Assembly: GCF_000813745.1 (NCBI RefSeq)
Contig: NZ_JWLC01000014.1
Coordinates: forward strand, 161,932 to 225,931
Length of the DNA: 64,000 bases
From: Leisingera sp. ANG-M1
Lineage (GTDB): Bacteria; Pseudomonadota; Alphaproteobacteria; Rhodobacterales; Rhodobacteraceae
Reading direction: 5' to 3'
In this document: positions 25,506 to 33,881 of the stretch, one piece after another
Layout: every line of letters begins with the position of its first letter
Position numbering within the stretch: position 1 is the stretch's first letter
Position numbers and translations under genes: made by a program
Notes under the pieces: generated by a model
Databases searched by the model: none
The model's input: only the letters and a program-made list of their open reading frames with translations
Told to the model about the DNA's origin: nothing

Positions 25506-27328
25506 TGTGCGGGATTGTAGGTGTACTGGGTAATCACGAAGCCGCTCCGATCTTGGTCGAAGCGCTGAAGCGGCTGGAATACCGCGGCTATGACAGCGCG
25601 GGCATCGCCACCGTGAACAACGGCGAACTGCGCCGCCGCCGCGCGGTGGGCAAGCTGGTGAACCTCTCCGACCTTTTGGTGCATGAGCCGCTGGCCGGCA
25701 AATCCGGCATCGGCCACACCCGCTGGGCCACCCATGGCGCGCCTTCGGTCAGCAACGCCCACCCCCACCGCGCAGGCGCCGTGGCGGTCGTGCACAACGG
25801 CATCATCGAGAACTACAAGGAGCTGCGCGCCGAGCTGCTGGACTGCGGCATGGAGTTCCGTACCGAGACAGACACCGAAACTGTCGCCCTGATGACCGAG
25901 CGCTACCTGCAGGAAGGTCTGTCGCCGGCTGAGGCAGCTTTCAAGACTCTCGATCAGCTGGAAGGCGCCTTTGCGCTGGCGTTCCTTTTTGACGGCCATG
26001 AGGACCTGATCGTCGCCGCCCGCAAGGGCTCGCCGCTGGCCATCGGCCATGGCGACGGCGAGATGTTCGTCGGCTCGGACGCTATTGCCCTGGCACCGCT
26101 CACGGACCGGATCACCTATCTGGAGGAAGGCGACCGCGCTGTCGTCACCCGCGAAGGTGCCGAAATCCGCAACGCCGAAGGCGCTTTGGTCAACCGCGAA
26201 ACCAAGACCATCCAGATCGACGCCACCCAGGTCGACAAGGGCGGCCACAAGCATTTCATGGCCAAGGAAATCGCTGAGCAGCCGCATGTGATCGCCGAAG
26301 CCATCCGCCATTACCTGCCGGTCGAGGAAGATTCGGTGCGACTGCCTGGCGACGGCGTGGATTTCTCGGGCGTTGAACGCCTGACCATGGTCGCCTGCGG
26401 CACAGCCTATTATGCCTGTGTCACCGCCAAATACTGGTTCGAGCAGATCGCGCGGCTGCCGGTTGAGGTCGATATCGCCTCCGAGTTCCGCTACCGCGAG
26501 CCGCCGATCCCCGGCAAGACGCTGGCCCTGTTCGTCTCCCAATCGGGCGAGACCGCCGACACGCTCGCCGCGCTGCGCTACTGCCATGAAAAGGCGGACA
26601 AGATCCTCTCGGTGGTCAACGTCCCCGAAAGCTCGATTGCGCGGGAAAGCGATCTGGCGCTGCCAATCTTCGCCGGGCCGGAAATCGGCGTCGCCTCGAC
26701 CAAGGCCTTCACCTGCCAGCTGACAGTGCTTTTGTCCCTTGCGCTTAAGGCCGCCTGCGACCGCGGCCACCTGAGCCCGGAAGAGATGGCAGACTACGCC
26801 ACTGCGATCCGCGGCCTTCCCAATGTTCTGTCCGCTGCGCTGGAGCAGAACGAGCCGATCCGCCAGGCCGCCCAGAAGGTGAGCGAAGCCCGCGACGTCT
26901 TATTCCTGGGCCGTGGCCTGATGTTTCCGCTGGCGCTGGAAGGCGCGCTGAAGCTCAAGGAAATCAGCTATATCCACGCCGAAGCCTATGCGAGCGGAGA
27001 GCTGAAGCACGGCCCCATCGCGCTGATCGATAAGCACATGCCGGTGGTGGTGATGTCGCCCCGGGACTCGCTGTTCGACAAGTCGGTCTCCAACATGCAG
27101 GAGGTGCTGGCGCGCAAGGGCAAGGTGCTGATGATCTCAGATCAAGACGGCATCGACGAGGCCGGCGACGACGTCTGGTGCGCCATCCGCATGCCGCGGG
27201 TGAAGGAAGCGCTGACCCCGATCATTTACGCAATTCCGGCGCAGCTTCTGGCCTATCATACCGCGGTGGCCAAAGGCACCGATGTAGACCAGCCCCGAAA
27301 TTTGGCGAAATCCGTTACAGTGGAGTGA
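25505..27328 (+). CDS. glmS: Glutamine-fructose-6-phosphate aminotransferase (isomerizing)
   Basis: A 607-residue enzyme that makes glucosamine-6-phosphate from fructose-6-phosphate and glutamine. The start at 25505 is fixed by function: the nucleophile must be residue 2 (MCGIVGVLG), which becomes Cys1 after Met removal, so the GTG one codon earlier is unlikely. The glutaminase domain continues with RLEYRGYDSAG and GHTRWATHGAPS. Two sugar isomerase domains follow (CGTAYYACVTAKYW; FVSQSGETADTLAALR; STKAFTCQL), and the C terminus has ELKHGPIALID and the PRNLAKSVTVE tail. Coupled to glmU by overlap. Confidence 0.98.
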   Translation: MCGIVGVLGNHEAAPILVEALKRLEYRGYDSAGIATVNNGELRRRRAVGKLVNLSDLLVHEPLAGKSGIGHTRWATHGAPSVSNAHPHRAGAVAVVHNGIIENYKELRAELLDCGMEFRTETDTETVALMTERYLQEGLSPAEAAFKTLDQLEGAFALAFLFDGHEDLIVAARKGSPLAIGHGDGEMFVGSDAIALAPLTDRITYLEEGDRAVVTREGAEIRNAEGALVNRETKTIQIDATQVDKGGHKHFMAKEIAEQPHVIAEAIRHYLPVEEDSVRLPGDGVDFSGVERLTMVACGTAYYACVTAKYWFEQIARLPVEVDIASEFRYREPPIPGKTLALFVSQSGETADTLAALRYCHEKADKILSVVNVPESSIARESDLALPIFAGPEIGVASTKAFTCQLTVLLSLALKAACDRGHLSPEEMADYATAIRGLPNVLSAALEQNEPIRQAAQKVSEARDVLFLGRGLMFPLALEGALKLKEISYIHAEAYASGELKHGPIALIDKHMPVVVMSPRDSLFDKSVSNMQEVLARKGKVLMISDQDGIDEAGDDVWCAIRMPRVKEALTPIIYAIPAQLLAYHTAVAKGTDVDQPRNLAKSVTVE

Positions 27329-27331
27329 TTG

Positions 27332-27874
27332 ATGGCAAAGCAGTTTCCGCAGCTCGAGGAGCCGCACCGGAAGTTCATTGAAGAGCAGCACATGTTCTTC
27401 ACCGGCTCGGCTGGCCCCGAAGGCCGGGTGAATATCTCGCCCAAGGGGATGGATTCGCTGCGGGTACTGGGCCCCAGCCGGATTGCCTGGATGAACCTCA
27501 CCGGCAGCGGCAATGAAACCGCGGGCCACTTGCTGCAGGTGAACCGGATCACCCTGATGTGGAGCTCCTTCACCACCCGTCCGATGATCCTGCGCACCTA
27601 CGGCACCGCCAGGGTACTACATGTGGGCGACACGGGCTGGGATGAGCTGGCTGCCCTGTTCCCGGCGCACCGCAGCGCACGGCAGATCTTTGACGTCTCA
27701 GTGGACATGGTGCAGACCTCTTGCGGCTACGCGGTGCCTTTCATGGATTACCAATCCGACCGCGACACCATGCAGAAATGGGTCGACGGCAAGTCGGACG
27801 ATGACATCCGCGCCTATTGGGAAGAGAAGAACCAGGCCACCATCGACGGCAAACCCACCGGCGTGCCGGTGTAG
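27332..27874 (+). CDS. Pyridoxamine 5'-phosphate oxidase-fold protein
   Basis: A 180-residue protein of the split-barrel flavin/heme-binding fold. The segment FIEEQHMFFTGSAGPEGRVNISPKGMDSLRVLGPSRIAWMNLTGSGNETAGHL is typical of the pyridoxamine 5'-phosphate oxidase-related family, in which most members bind FMN or F420 and have no proven substrate. The start at 27332 follows the glmS stop by 3 bases, with a GGAG ribosome site 6 bases upstream. It is likely co-transcribed with glmS. The function is not predictable from the sequence. Confidence 0.82.
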   Translation: MAKQFPQLEEPHRKFIEEQHMFFTGSAGPEGRVNISPKGMDSLRVLGPSRIAWMNLTGSGNETAGHLLQVNRITLMWSSFTTRPMILRTYGTARVLHVGDTGWDELAALFPAHRSARQIFDVSVDMVQTSCGYAVPFMDYQSDRDTMQKWVDGKSDDDIRAYWEEKNQATIDGKPTGVPV

Positions 27875-27892
27875 CGGCCTGCAAGGACAGAC

Positions 27893-28573
27893 ATGCTGGA
27901 TCCCTATCTTGATAAATTGAAGGCCCAGGCCGAACCCGGCCGGGCCGAGGGCATGGCAGCCTATCACAAACAAAGCCGCGAAGTTCTGGGTGTGCCCAAT
28001 CCGGCCACCAACGACCTGACCAAGTCCTGGCGCCAGTCGCTGGATGTGGAGCAGCGCGTGGCACTGGCCCGCGCTTTGTGGGAGACGGACATCTTCGAGG
28101 CCCGCATCGCCGCCGCGAAACTGCTCACCCAGGCCCGCATCAAGGACGACGCACCGGTCTGGGAACTGCTGCAATCCTGGGTACCGGACTTCGACAGCTG
28201 GGCGATTGCCGACCACGCCTGCTCGGCCATCTCAAAACGGCTGCTGGCGGCGCCTGAAAGGCTGGACACGGTTGAGGCCTGGACCCATTCGGACCACATG
28301 TGGTCCCGCCGTGCGGCACTTGTCGCCACCCTGCCCTGGGCTAAGATGAACAATCAGAAACCGGCGGATCAGGCGTGCCGCGAACGCATCCTGGGCTGGG
28401 CGGCGTCTTATGTGCCGGACCGGGACTGGTTCATCCAGAAAGCCGTTGCCTGGTGGCTGCGCGACCTCAGCAAGCATGACGCAGACCGCACCCGCGCGTT
28501 TCTGGCCGGGCATGGGGCGGCCATGAAGGGGTTCGCCCGCAAAGAAGCCGCCAAATACCTGAAAGACACCTAA
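27893..28573 (+). CDS. DNA alkylation repair protein (AlkD-like HEAT-repeat)
   Basis: A 226-residue, all-helical protein resembling the AlkC/AlkD DNA alkylation repair family. It begins MLDPYLDKLKAQAEPGRAEGMAAYHKQSREVLGVPNPATNDLTKSW, the usual opening with the VPxP segment. Repeat helices rich in Trp follow (LLQSWVPDFDSWAIADHACSAI; DHMWSRRAALVATLPWA; DRDWFIQKAVAWWLRDLSKHD). AlkD enzymes release alkylated purines from DNA by a HEAT-repeat scaffold. It lies 18 bases after the PPOX-fold gene and ends before a hairpin. Confidence 0.85.
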   Translation: MLDPYLDKLKAQAEPGRAEGMAAYHKQSREVLGVPNPATNDLTKSWRQSLDVEQRVALARALWETDIFEARIAAAKLLTQARIKDDAPVWELLQSWVPDFDSWAIADHACSAISKRLLAAPERLDTVEAWTHSDHMWSRRAALVATLPWAKMNNQKPADQACRERILGWAASYVPDRDWFIQKAVAWWLRDLSKHDADRTRAFLAGHGAAMKGFARKEAAKYLKDT

Positions 28574-28628
28574 GACAGCCACCGGCCCGCCCGGCGAAGC
28601 CGGGCAGCGCCTTCCCCGCTTAAGCAGG

Positions 28629-28646
28629 CAGGCGCTTCGCCTGTTT
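28629..28646 (+). terminator. Hairpin after the glmUS-AlkD gene string
   Basis: CAGGCG (28629-28634), loop CTT and CGCCTG (28638-28643) are followed by TTTC. A second GC stem (GCCCGGC/GCCGGGC) lies about 30 bases before it. Together they separate the plus-strand operon from the convergent lipoprotein gene. The U tract is short. Confidence 0.5.
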
Positions 28647-28655
28647 CAGAAATCA

Positions 28656-29102
28656 TCAGCCCGCGGGCAGTACCTGCACCTCGGCCAGCTCCGTCAGCGG
28701 CAGGCCCAGCGCCCGCATGGCGCTGATCGAAAGGCGGCTGCCGCCCGTCTCTGCCCCGGGAACCGGCTTCAGGGTCACCACGGCCTGGGTGTTGCGGCTG
28801 GTGCGGATCAGCGCCTGCTGCTCGGCCGCCACCAGCGGCGTCTCCATCCACATGCCCGGCAGCGACGGGTCGCCCAGCGACGCCACTGTGGTTGCCGAGC
28901 CGCGGAAAGACGGCAGCGACGGTGATACCGGCGCCAGCGGCTCCGCCTCAACCGTGTCCACGCCGGGAACTGGTTCCAGCACCGGTTCCTGCGGCGCGCC
29001 GCCGCCAGTGCTTGGGCCGCCCAGAATTGCGGAATTAAGCTGGATGCCATTGCAGGCCGCCAGCAGGGAAATCGAAGCAAGGGAAAGGACTGTCATACGC
29101 AT
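28656..29102 (-). CDS. Putative lipoprotein, Pro/Ser-rich
   Basis: A 148-residue protein with a type II signal peptide: MRMTVLSLASISLLAACNG, lipobox LAAC with Cys17 as the lipid site. A low-complexity stretch of Gly, Pro, Glu and Ser follows (GPSTGGGAPQEPVLEPVPGVDTVEAEPLAPVSPSLPS). The C-terminal compact part (TQAVVTLKPVPGAETGGSRLSISAMRALGLPLTELAEVQVLPAG) looks like a small beta domain. I recognise no firm family. It is divergent from moaA, with 92 bases between the two starts. Confidence 0.65.
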   Translation of the reverse strand: MRMTVLSLASISLLAACNGIQLNSAILGGPSTGGGAPQEPVLEPVPGVDTVEAEPLAPVSPSLPSFRGSATTVASLGDPSLPGMWMETPLVAAEQQALIRTSRNTQAVVTLKPVPGAETGGSRLSISAMRALGLPLTELAEVQVLPAG

Positions 29103-29194
29103 GGGTGCGACCCTAGCCGTGCCGGATGTGCTTTGCCAGACGTAAAAGCCCCGCCCCCCTTGCCGTAGGCGGCGGCCGGCTTTACCTAGGAGGC

Positions 29195-30205
29195 ATGACG
29201 GCTCCTCTTATCGATCCATTCGCCCGCGCGATCACCTATCTGCGCCTCTCGGTCACCGACCGCTGCGACTTCCGCTGCGTCTATTGCATGTCGGAAAACA
29301 TGACCTTTTTGCCAAAGAAGGACCTCCTGACGCTGGAGGAGCTGGACCGGCTGTGTTCGACCTTCATCCGGCTGGGCGTGGAGAAGCTGCGCATTACCGG
29401 CGGCGAGCCGCTGGTCCGCCGCGGCATTATCAGCTTCTTCCAAGCGATGAGCCGCCATCTGGAAAGCGGCGCCCTGAAAGAACTCACGCTGACCACCAAT
29501 GGCTCGCAACTGGTGAAATTTGCGGACGACCTATATGCCGCCGGGGTGCGCCGGGTGAATATCTCGCTCGATACGCTGGACGAGCAGAAATTCGCGGACG
29601 TCACCCGCTGGGGCCGCCTGCCGCAGGTGCTGAAAGGCATAGATGCAGCGCAGAAGGCCGGCCTGCGCGTCAAGATCAACGCCGTGGCCCTGAAAGGCTT
29701 CAACGAGGAAGAGCTTCCGGCCATCACCGCCTGGTGCGCCGAACGCGGCCTTGACCTCACCTGGATCGAAGTGATGCCGATGGGCGACGACTTTGATGCG
29801 ATGCAGCGTATTGGCCAGTACTGGTCCCTGGAGGAGGTGCGGGCCGAGTATGAAAACCACTACACCGTCACTGACCTGGCCGAGCGCACTGGCGGCCCTG
29901 CCCGCTATGTTCGGCTCGAGGAAACCGGCCAGAAAGTCGGCTTCATCACGCCCCTGTCCCATAACTTCTGCGAAAGCTGCAACCGGGTGCGTGTCACCTG
30001 CACCGGCGAGATTTACACCTGCCTCGGCCAGGAGGGCAAAGCCGACCTGCGCGCGCCGCTGCGCGCCAACGAGGAAGGCACCGGCGTGCTGGAGGCCGCC
30101 ATCCGCGCCGCCATCGGCGACAAGCCGCGCGGCCATGACTTCGATTACTCCCGGCAGCAGGTGTCGGGCACCATGACCCGCCACATGAGCCACACCGGCG
30201 GTTGA
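29195..30205 (+). CDS. moaA: GTP 3',8-cyclase (molybdenum cofactor biosynthesis protein A)
   Basis: A 336-residue radical-SAM enzyme for the first step of molybdopterin synthesis. The N-terminal cluster motif is CDFRCVYC (C-x3-C-x2-C), followed by [12 protein letters not shown] for SAM binding. The C-terminal second cluster is [18 protein letters not shown]. Both are needed for catalysis, and the C-terminal Gly-Gly of the family is present (SHTGG). The ATG at 29195 has a perfect TAGGAGG ribosome site, so the upstream in-frame sequence is not coding. The molybdenum hydroxylase genes at 54 kb would use its product. The next gene starts 3 bases after its stop. Confidence 0.96.
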   Translation: MTAPLIDPFARAITYLRLSVTDRCDFRCVYCMSENMTFLPKKDLLTLEELDRLCSTFIRLGVEKLRITGGEPLVRRGIISFFQAMSRHLESGALKELTLTTNGSQLVKFADDLYAAGVRRVNISLDTLDEQKFADVTRWGRLPQVLKGIDAAQKAGLRVKINAVALKGFNEEELPAITAWCAERGLDLTWIEVMPMGDDFDAMQRIGQYWSLEEVRAEYENHYTVTDLAERTGGPARYVRLEETGQKVGFITPLSHNFCESCNRVRVTCTGEIYTCLGQEGKADLRAPLRANEEGTGVLEAAIRAAIGDKPRGHDFDYSRQQVSGTMTRHMSHTGG

Positions 30206-30207
30206 TC

Positions 30208-31530
30208 ATGTCCAGCGGCACGCCTGCGCAGCCGACGCTGCTCTATTCCCTCTACTGCGGGGCCAGCAAATTGCTTGCCCCTCTTGCCTGGCGCAAAGTT
30301 GCCGCCAAACTGCGCGATTACGGCCTGCCCGAAGACCGCGTGCGCGAACGCCTTGGCCATGCCTCGCTGCCCCGCCCTGCAGGGCGGCTGATCTGGTTCC
30401 ATGCGGCCTCGGTCGGCGAGAGCCTCTCGGTCCTGACCCTGATCCAGCGAATGGGCGAACAGGCGCCGGACGCAGAGTTCCTGATCACCTCCGGCACTCC
30501 GACCTCCGCCGAGCTGATCGCCAAACGCATGCCGCCGCGCTGCCGCCACCAGTTCCCGCCGCTGGACACTGCCGCGGCGGTGGACCGGTTTCTGAAACAC
30601 TGGCAGCCCGATTTGGGCGTGTTTGTGGAAAGCGAGCTGTGGCCGCAAATGCTGGTGCGCGCCCGCAAATCTGGGTGCCCGCTGGCGCTGCTGAACGCCC
30701 GGCTGTCGGACCGTTCGGTCGAAGGCTGGAAAAAGCGCCCGGGAACGGCACGCTATATTCTTGATCAATTCGACCTGCTGGTGACCCAGAACCAAAAGAC
30801 GGCGGCAAACCTGCAAGCCATGGGTGCCGCCCCCGGCCGCATCCGCCCCGGCAGCAACCTCAAGGCAGCGTCAGCGCCGCTGCCAGTGGATCAGACCACA
30901 CTGTCCAAGGTCCGCGACGACATCGGCAGCCGCGCCATTTGGATTGCCTCCTCGACCCACGAAGGCGAGGAGGAGATTGTACTGGACGCGCACAAAGAGC
31001 TGCTGCAGCGGCACCCGGACCTCTGCCTGCTGCTCGCCCCCCGCCACCCGGAGCGCGGCGATGCGGTAGAGGCCCTGATCAAAAGAGCCGGCCTCAGCTG
31101 CGCCCGCCGCAGCAAGGGCGTGATGCCCGGCACAACCACGCAGGTCTACCTGGCCGATACGCTGGGCGAGGTTGGCACCTGGTACGCTCTCAGCCCGCTG
31201 GTGTTCCTGGGCGGGTCGCTGCGCGAAATCGGCGGCCACAACCCGTTTGAGCCGATGCAGGCCGGCGCCGCCGTCATCAGCGGTACAGGACACTACAATT
31301 TCGCAGAAACCTACGCCGAGCTGACCGCGCTTGGCGCCGCCGCAGAGGTGCACTCCACCGCAGACATAGCAGCGCAGGTTGCAAAATGGCTGGACCAGCC
31401 GCAGGCCTGCAAAGCGGCCCGCAAGGCTGCCGGGCAATTCATCTCCCGCCAGTCGGATCAACTGGACAAGACGGTGGACGCCCTTCTGGCCCTTCAGCCC
31501 GCAAAAGGAGGCCGTGATGGCCAAGGTTGA
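30208..31530 (+). CDS. waaA: 3-deoxy-D-manno-octulosonic acid transferase
   Basis: A 440-residue glycosyltransferase that adds Kdo to lipid A precursor at the inner membrane. Family motifs are IWFHAASVGESLSVLTL near residue 65 (with the catalytic Glu), VFVESELWPQ near residue 135, LLNARLSDRSVEGWKK, and the C-terminal LVFLGGSLREIGGHNPFEPMQAG for CMP-Kdo binding. The N terminus has the short membrane anchor of the family. It follows moaA by 3 bases and overlaps the next glycosyltransferase gene by 14 bases, so the LPS genes are translationally linked. Confidence 0.95.
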   Translation: MSSGTPAQPTLLYSLYCGASKLLAPLAWRKVAAKLRDYGLPEDRVRERLGHASLPRPAGRLIWFHAASVGESLSVLTLIQRMGEQAPDAEFLITSGTPTSAELIAKRMPPRCRHQFPPLDTAAAVDRFLKHWQPDLGVFVESELWPQMLVRARKSGCPLALLNARLSDRSVEGWKKRPGTARYILDQFDLLVTQNQKTAANLQAMGAAPGRIRPGSNLKAASAPLPVDQTTLSKVRDDIGSRAIWIASSTHEGEEEIVLDAHKELLQRHPDLCLLLAPRHPERGDAVEALIKRAGLSCARRSKGVMPGTTTQVYLADTLGEVGTWYALSPLVFLGGSLREIGGHNPFEPMQAGAAVISGTGHYNFAETYAELTALGAAAEVHSTADIAAQVAKWLDQPQACKAARKAAGQFISRQSDQLDKTVDALLALQPAKGGRDGQG

Positions 31531-32575
31531 CGCCAACACAATCGAAGTCGTCGCCCCGAACTTCAAGCGCCGGCTCTCGGGCGTGACCTCCACCATCGTG
31601 CGGCTGGTGCCATTGCAGCGAAAGCAGATCGCCATTGCCACCGCAGGCAGCGGCCTGCCCGGGGACATGCCGCATCTGTCCGCGTCGCAGCTCATCGTCA
31701 TGAACCGCAACGGCCCCGCCGGCGTCCGGGTCTGGCACGCCCGGCGCAATGTGGAAATGCTGGGCGGGCTGGCTCTGAAATACCTCTTGGGCAAGCGGCT
31801 GAAACTGCTGTTCACCTCCGCGTCGCAACGCCATCACTCCGGCTATACCAAATGGCTGATCTCCAAGATGGACCGGGTGATCGCCACCTCCGCCAAAGGC
31901 GCGGCCTACCTCGATAAGCCGGTGCAAGTGGTGCATCACGGCATCAACACCGAAGAGTTCGCCCCGCCCGCCGACAAAACCGCCCTGCGCCGCGAACTGG
32001 GTCTGCCAGAGGACGCCATCCTGATCGGCTGCTATGGCCGCATCCGGGCGCAGAAGGGCACGGATGTCTTTGTCGATGCCATGCTGGAAGTGCTGAAGGC
32101 GCACCCCAAAGCTGTGGGCCTCGTCATGGGCCGCGCCACCGAAAAACACGTGGCCTTCGAAAAGCAGCTGCGCGCCAAGGTGGAAGCCGCAGGCCTCAAG
32201 GACCGGCTGCTGTTCCCGCCCGAAGTGCCGGTCTGGGAGGTCGCCCGCTGGTACCAGGCGCTGGACCTCTATGTGGCGCCGCAGCGCTGGGAGGGCTTTG
32301 GCCTCACCCCGCTGGAAGCCATGTCCTGCGGCGTGCCCGCCGTCGCCACCCGCGTCGGCGCCTTTGAAGAGCTGATCGCGCCGAATGAGACCGGCCTGCT
32401 GATCGACCCGGGCGAAACCGCCCAGATGGCAGAGGCCATCAACCAGGTGCTCTCTACGGAAGGCCGCCTGCAGGACTGGTCAGCCGCCGCGCGAAAACAC
32501 GCAGTGACCAATTTTGCGCTTGAAAAAGAGGCGAACACCCTGGTCGCCATCTATCGCGAGCTGCTGGAGCACTAA
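31517..32575 (+). CDS. GT4-type glycosyltransferase, probable LPS core enzyme
   Basis: A 352-residue GT-B fold glycosyltransferase. The acceptor half includes FTSASQRHHSGYTKWLISKMDRVIATS, and the donor half VVHHGINTEEFAP, IGCYGRIRAQKGTDVFVDAM and PQRWEGFGLTPLEAMSCGVPAVATRVGAFEELI, the EX7E-type motif of family GT4. The ATG at 31517 has an AAAAGGAGG ribosome site and lies inside the end of waaA. Context with waaA suggests transfer of an inner-core sugar to Kdo-lipid A. The exact sugar cannot be read from the sequence. Confidence 0.9.
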   Translation: MAKVDANTIEVVAPNFKRRLSGVTSTIVRLVPLQRKQIAIATAGSGLPGDMPHLSASQLIVMNRNGPAGVRVWHARRNVEMLGGLALKYLLGKRLKLLFTSASQRHHSGYTKWLISKMDRVIATSAKGAAYLDKPVQVVHHGINTEEFAPPADKTALRRELGLPEDAILIGCYGRIRAQKGTDVFVDAMLEVLKAHPKAVGLVMGRATEKHVAFEKQLRAKVEAAGLKDRLLFPPEVPVWEVARWYQALDLYVAPQRWEGFGLTPLEAMSCGVPAVATRVGAFEELIAPNETGLLIDPGETAQMAEAINQVLSTEGRLQDWSAAARKHAVTNFALEKEANTLVAIYRELLEH

Positions 32576-32602
32576 GGCTCCCGCAAACGGAACCCGATCC
32601 CT

Positions 32603-32673
32603 CTTCATCTGGCCCCAAATATCCTCGGGGGTGAATTGGCCCAAGGGGTCAAGAGGGGGCAGACAGCCCCCTC
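32603..32673 (-). repeat. Intergenic repeat, copy C (hairpin plus conserved box)
   Basis: In minus orientation the stem GAGGGGGC/GCCCCCTC (32673-32653, 5-base loop) is followed by the box CCCCCGAGGATATTTGG...CCAGATGAAG (32632-32603). It sits between the convergent ends of a glycosyltransferase gene and an amidohydrolase gene. Confidence 0.8.
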
Positions 32674-32685
32674 CCCCGCCGTCAT

Positions 32686-33849
32686 TCAAGCTGCAGGCAT
32701 CCGCTGCTCGACAATCTCCGCCCACCAGCTGCAGCCCGCAGGAATGGCGTCATCGTTAAAGTTGTACTCCGGGTGGTGCACCATCGCGGTGTCGCCGTTG
32801 CCCATCAGAATATAGGCGCCAGGGCGCTCCTCCAGCATGAAGGCAAAATCCTCGCCGCCCATCACCAGCGGCGCATCCGCGCAGGAGCCCGAGACGCTGG
32901 CTGCAACCTTGGCGGCAAACTCGGTCTGCTCCTCGTGGTTTGCCATCACCGGATAGCCGCGGTGATAGGTGACATCCGCCGTACCGCCGAAAGTGGCCGC
33001 GATGCCGTTGCAGATCTCCTTGATCCGGGTCTCGGCCAGGTCGCGCATTTCCTTGGACATGGTGCGCACGGTGCCCTTGATCTGCACCTTCTGCGGAATC
33101 ACGTTGAACGCTTTCGACGATGTCTCAAACGACGTCACCGAGACCACCACCTGATGCACCGGGTCCGCGTTGCGCGACGCGATGGTCTGCAGCGCCAGCA
33201 CCGCTTGCGCCGCCAGCACCGTGGTATCGACGGTCTCATGCGGCTTGGCGGCATGGCCGCCGCGGCCCTCGAAAGTGATGTCGAACTGGTCGGTCGCGGC
33301 AAAGAACGAGCCCGGGCGGATTGAAAACGCCCCCACCGGCTGGCCCGGCCAGTTGTGCAGCCCGTAGACCTCCTGCACCCCCCAGCGGTCCATCAAGCCA
33401 TCGTCGCACATCACCTTGGCGCCGCCGCCGCCCTCTTCGGCGGGCTGAAAGATCACCACCACGGTGCCGTCGAAATTGCGGGTCTCGGAGAGGTACTTGG
33501 CGGCGCCCAATAGCATCGCGGTGTGGCCGTCATGGCCGCAGGCATGCATTGCGCCGGGGGTCTTGGAGGCATAGTCCAGCCCGGTCTGCTCATGGATCGG
33601 CAGCGCGTCCATGTCCGCACGCAGGCCGATCACCTTGCCGGAGCTGTCCGCCTTGCCCTTGATCACCCCCACGACGCCGGTGCGGCCGATGCCGGTCACC
33701 ACCTCGTCGCAGCCGAAGGCCTGCAGTTTCTCGGCGACCAATGCGCTGGTGCGGTGGGTTTCGAACAGGATTTCCGGGTTTTCGTGGATATCCCGGCGCC
33801 AGGCGGTAATTTCATCCTGCAGTTCGGCAAAGCGGTTCTTGACCGGCAT
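32686..33849 (-). CDS. M20 family amidohydrolase (hippurate/N-acyl amino acid hydrolase type), paralogue 1
   Basis: A 387-residue metallohydrolase of the M20D type. Metal-site segments are GLRADMDALPIHEQ near residue 75, GAMHACGHDGHTAMLLGAAKYL near residue 98 (the Cys-Gly-His-Asp-His set) and QPAEEGGGGAKVMCDDG near residue 135 with the catalytic Glu pair; the distal His is in APLVMGGEDFAFM. A dimerisation domain with GRGGHAAKPHETVD sits between. Enzymes of this type remove acyl groups from N-acyl amino acids or open amide bonds in the cytoplasm. It is the second gene of a tandem pair, 32 bases after its close paralogue. Confidence 0.9.
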   Translation of the reverse strand: MPVKNRFAELQDEITAWRRDIHENPEILFETHRTSALVAEKLQAFGCDEVVTGIGRTGVVGVIKGKADSSGKVIGLRADMDALPIHEQTGLDYASKTPGAMHACGHDGHTAMLLGAAKYLSETRNFDGTVVVIFQPAEEGGGGAKVMCDDGLMDRWGVQEVYGLHNWPGQPVGAFSIRPGSFFAATDQFDITFEGRGGHAAKPHETVDTTVLAAQAVLALQTIASRNADPVHQVVVSVTSFETSSKAFNVIPQKVQIKGTVRTMSKEMRDLAETRIKEICNGIAATFGGTADVTYHRGYPVMANHEEQTEFAAKVAASVSGSCADAPLVMGGEDFAFMLEERPGAYILMGNGDTAMVHHPEYNFNDDAIPAGCSWWAEIVEQRMPAA

Positions 33850-33881
33850 CTTTCACTCCTTGGTTTGTCTTTCCCGCGCCC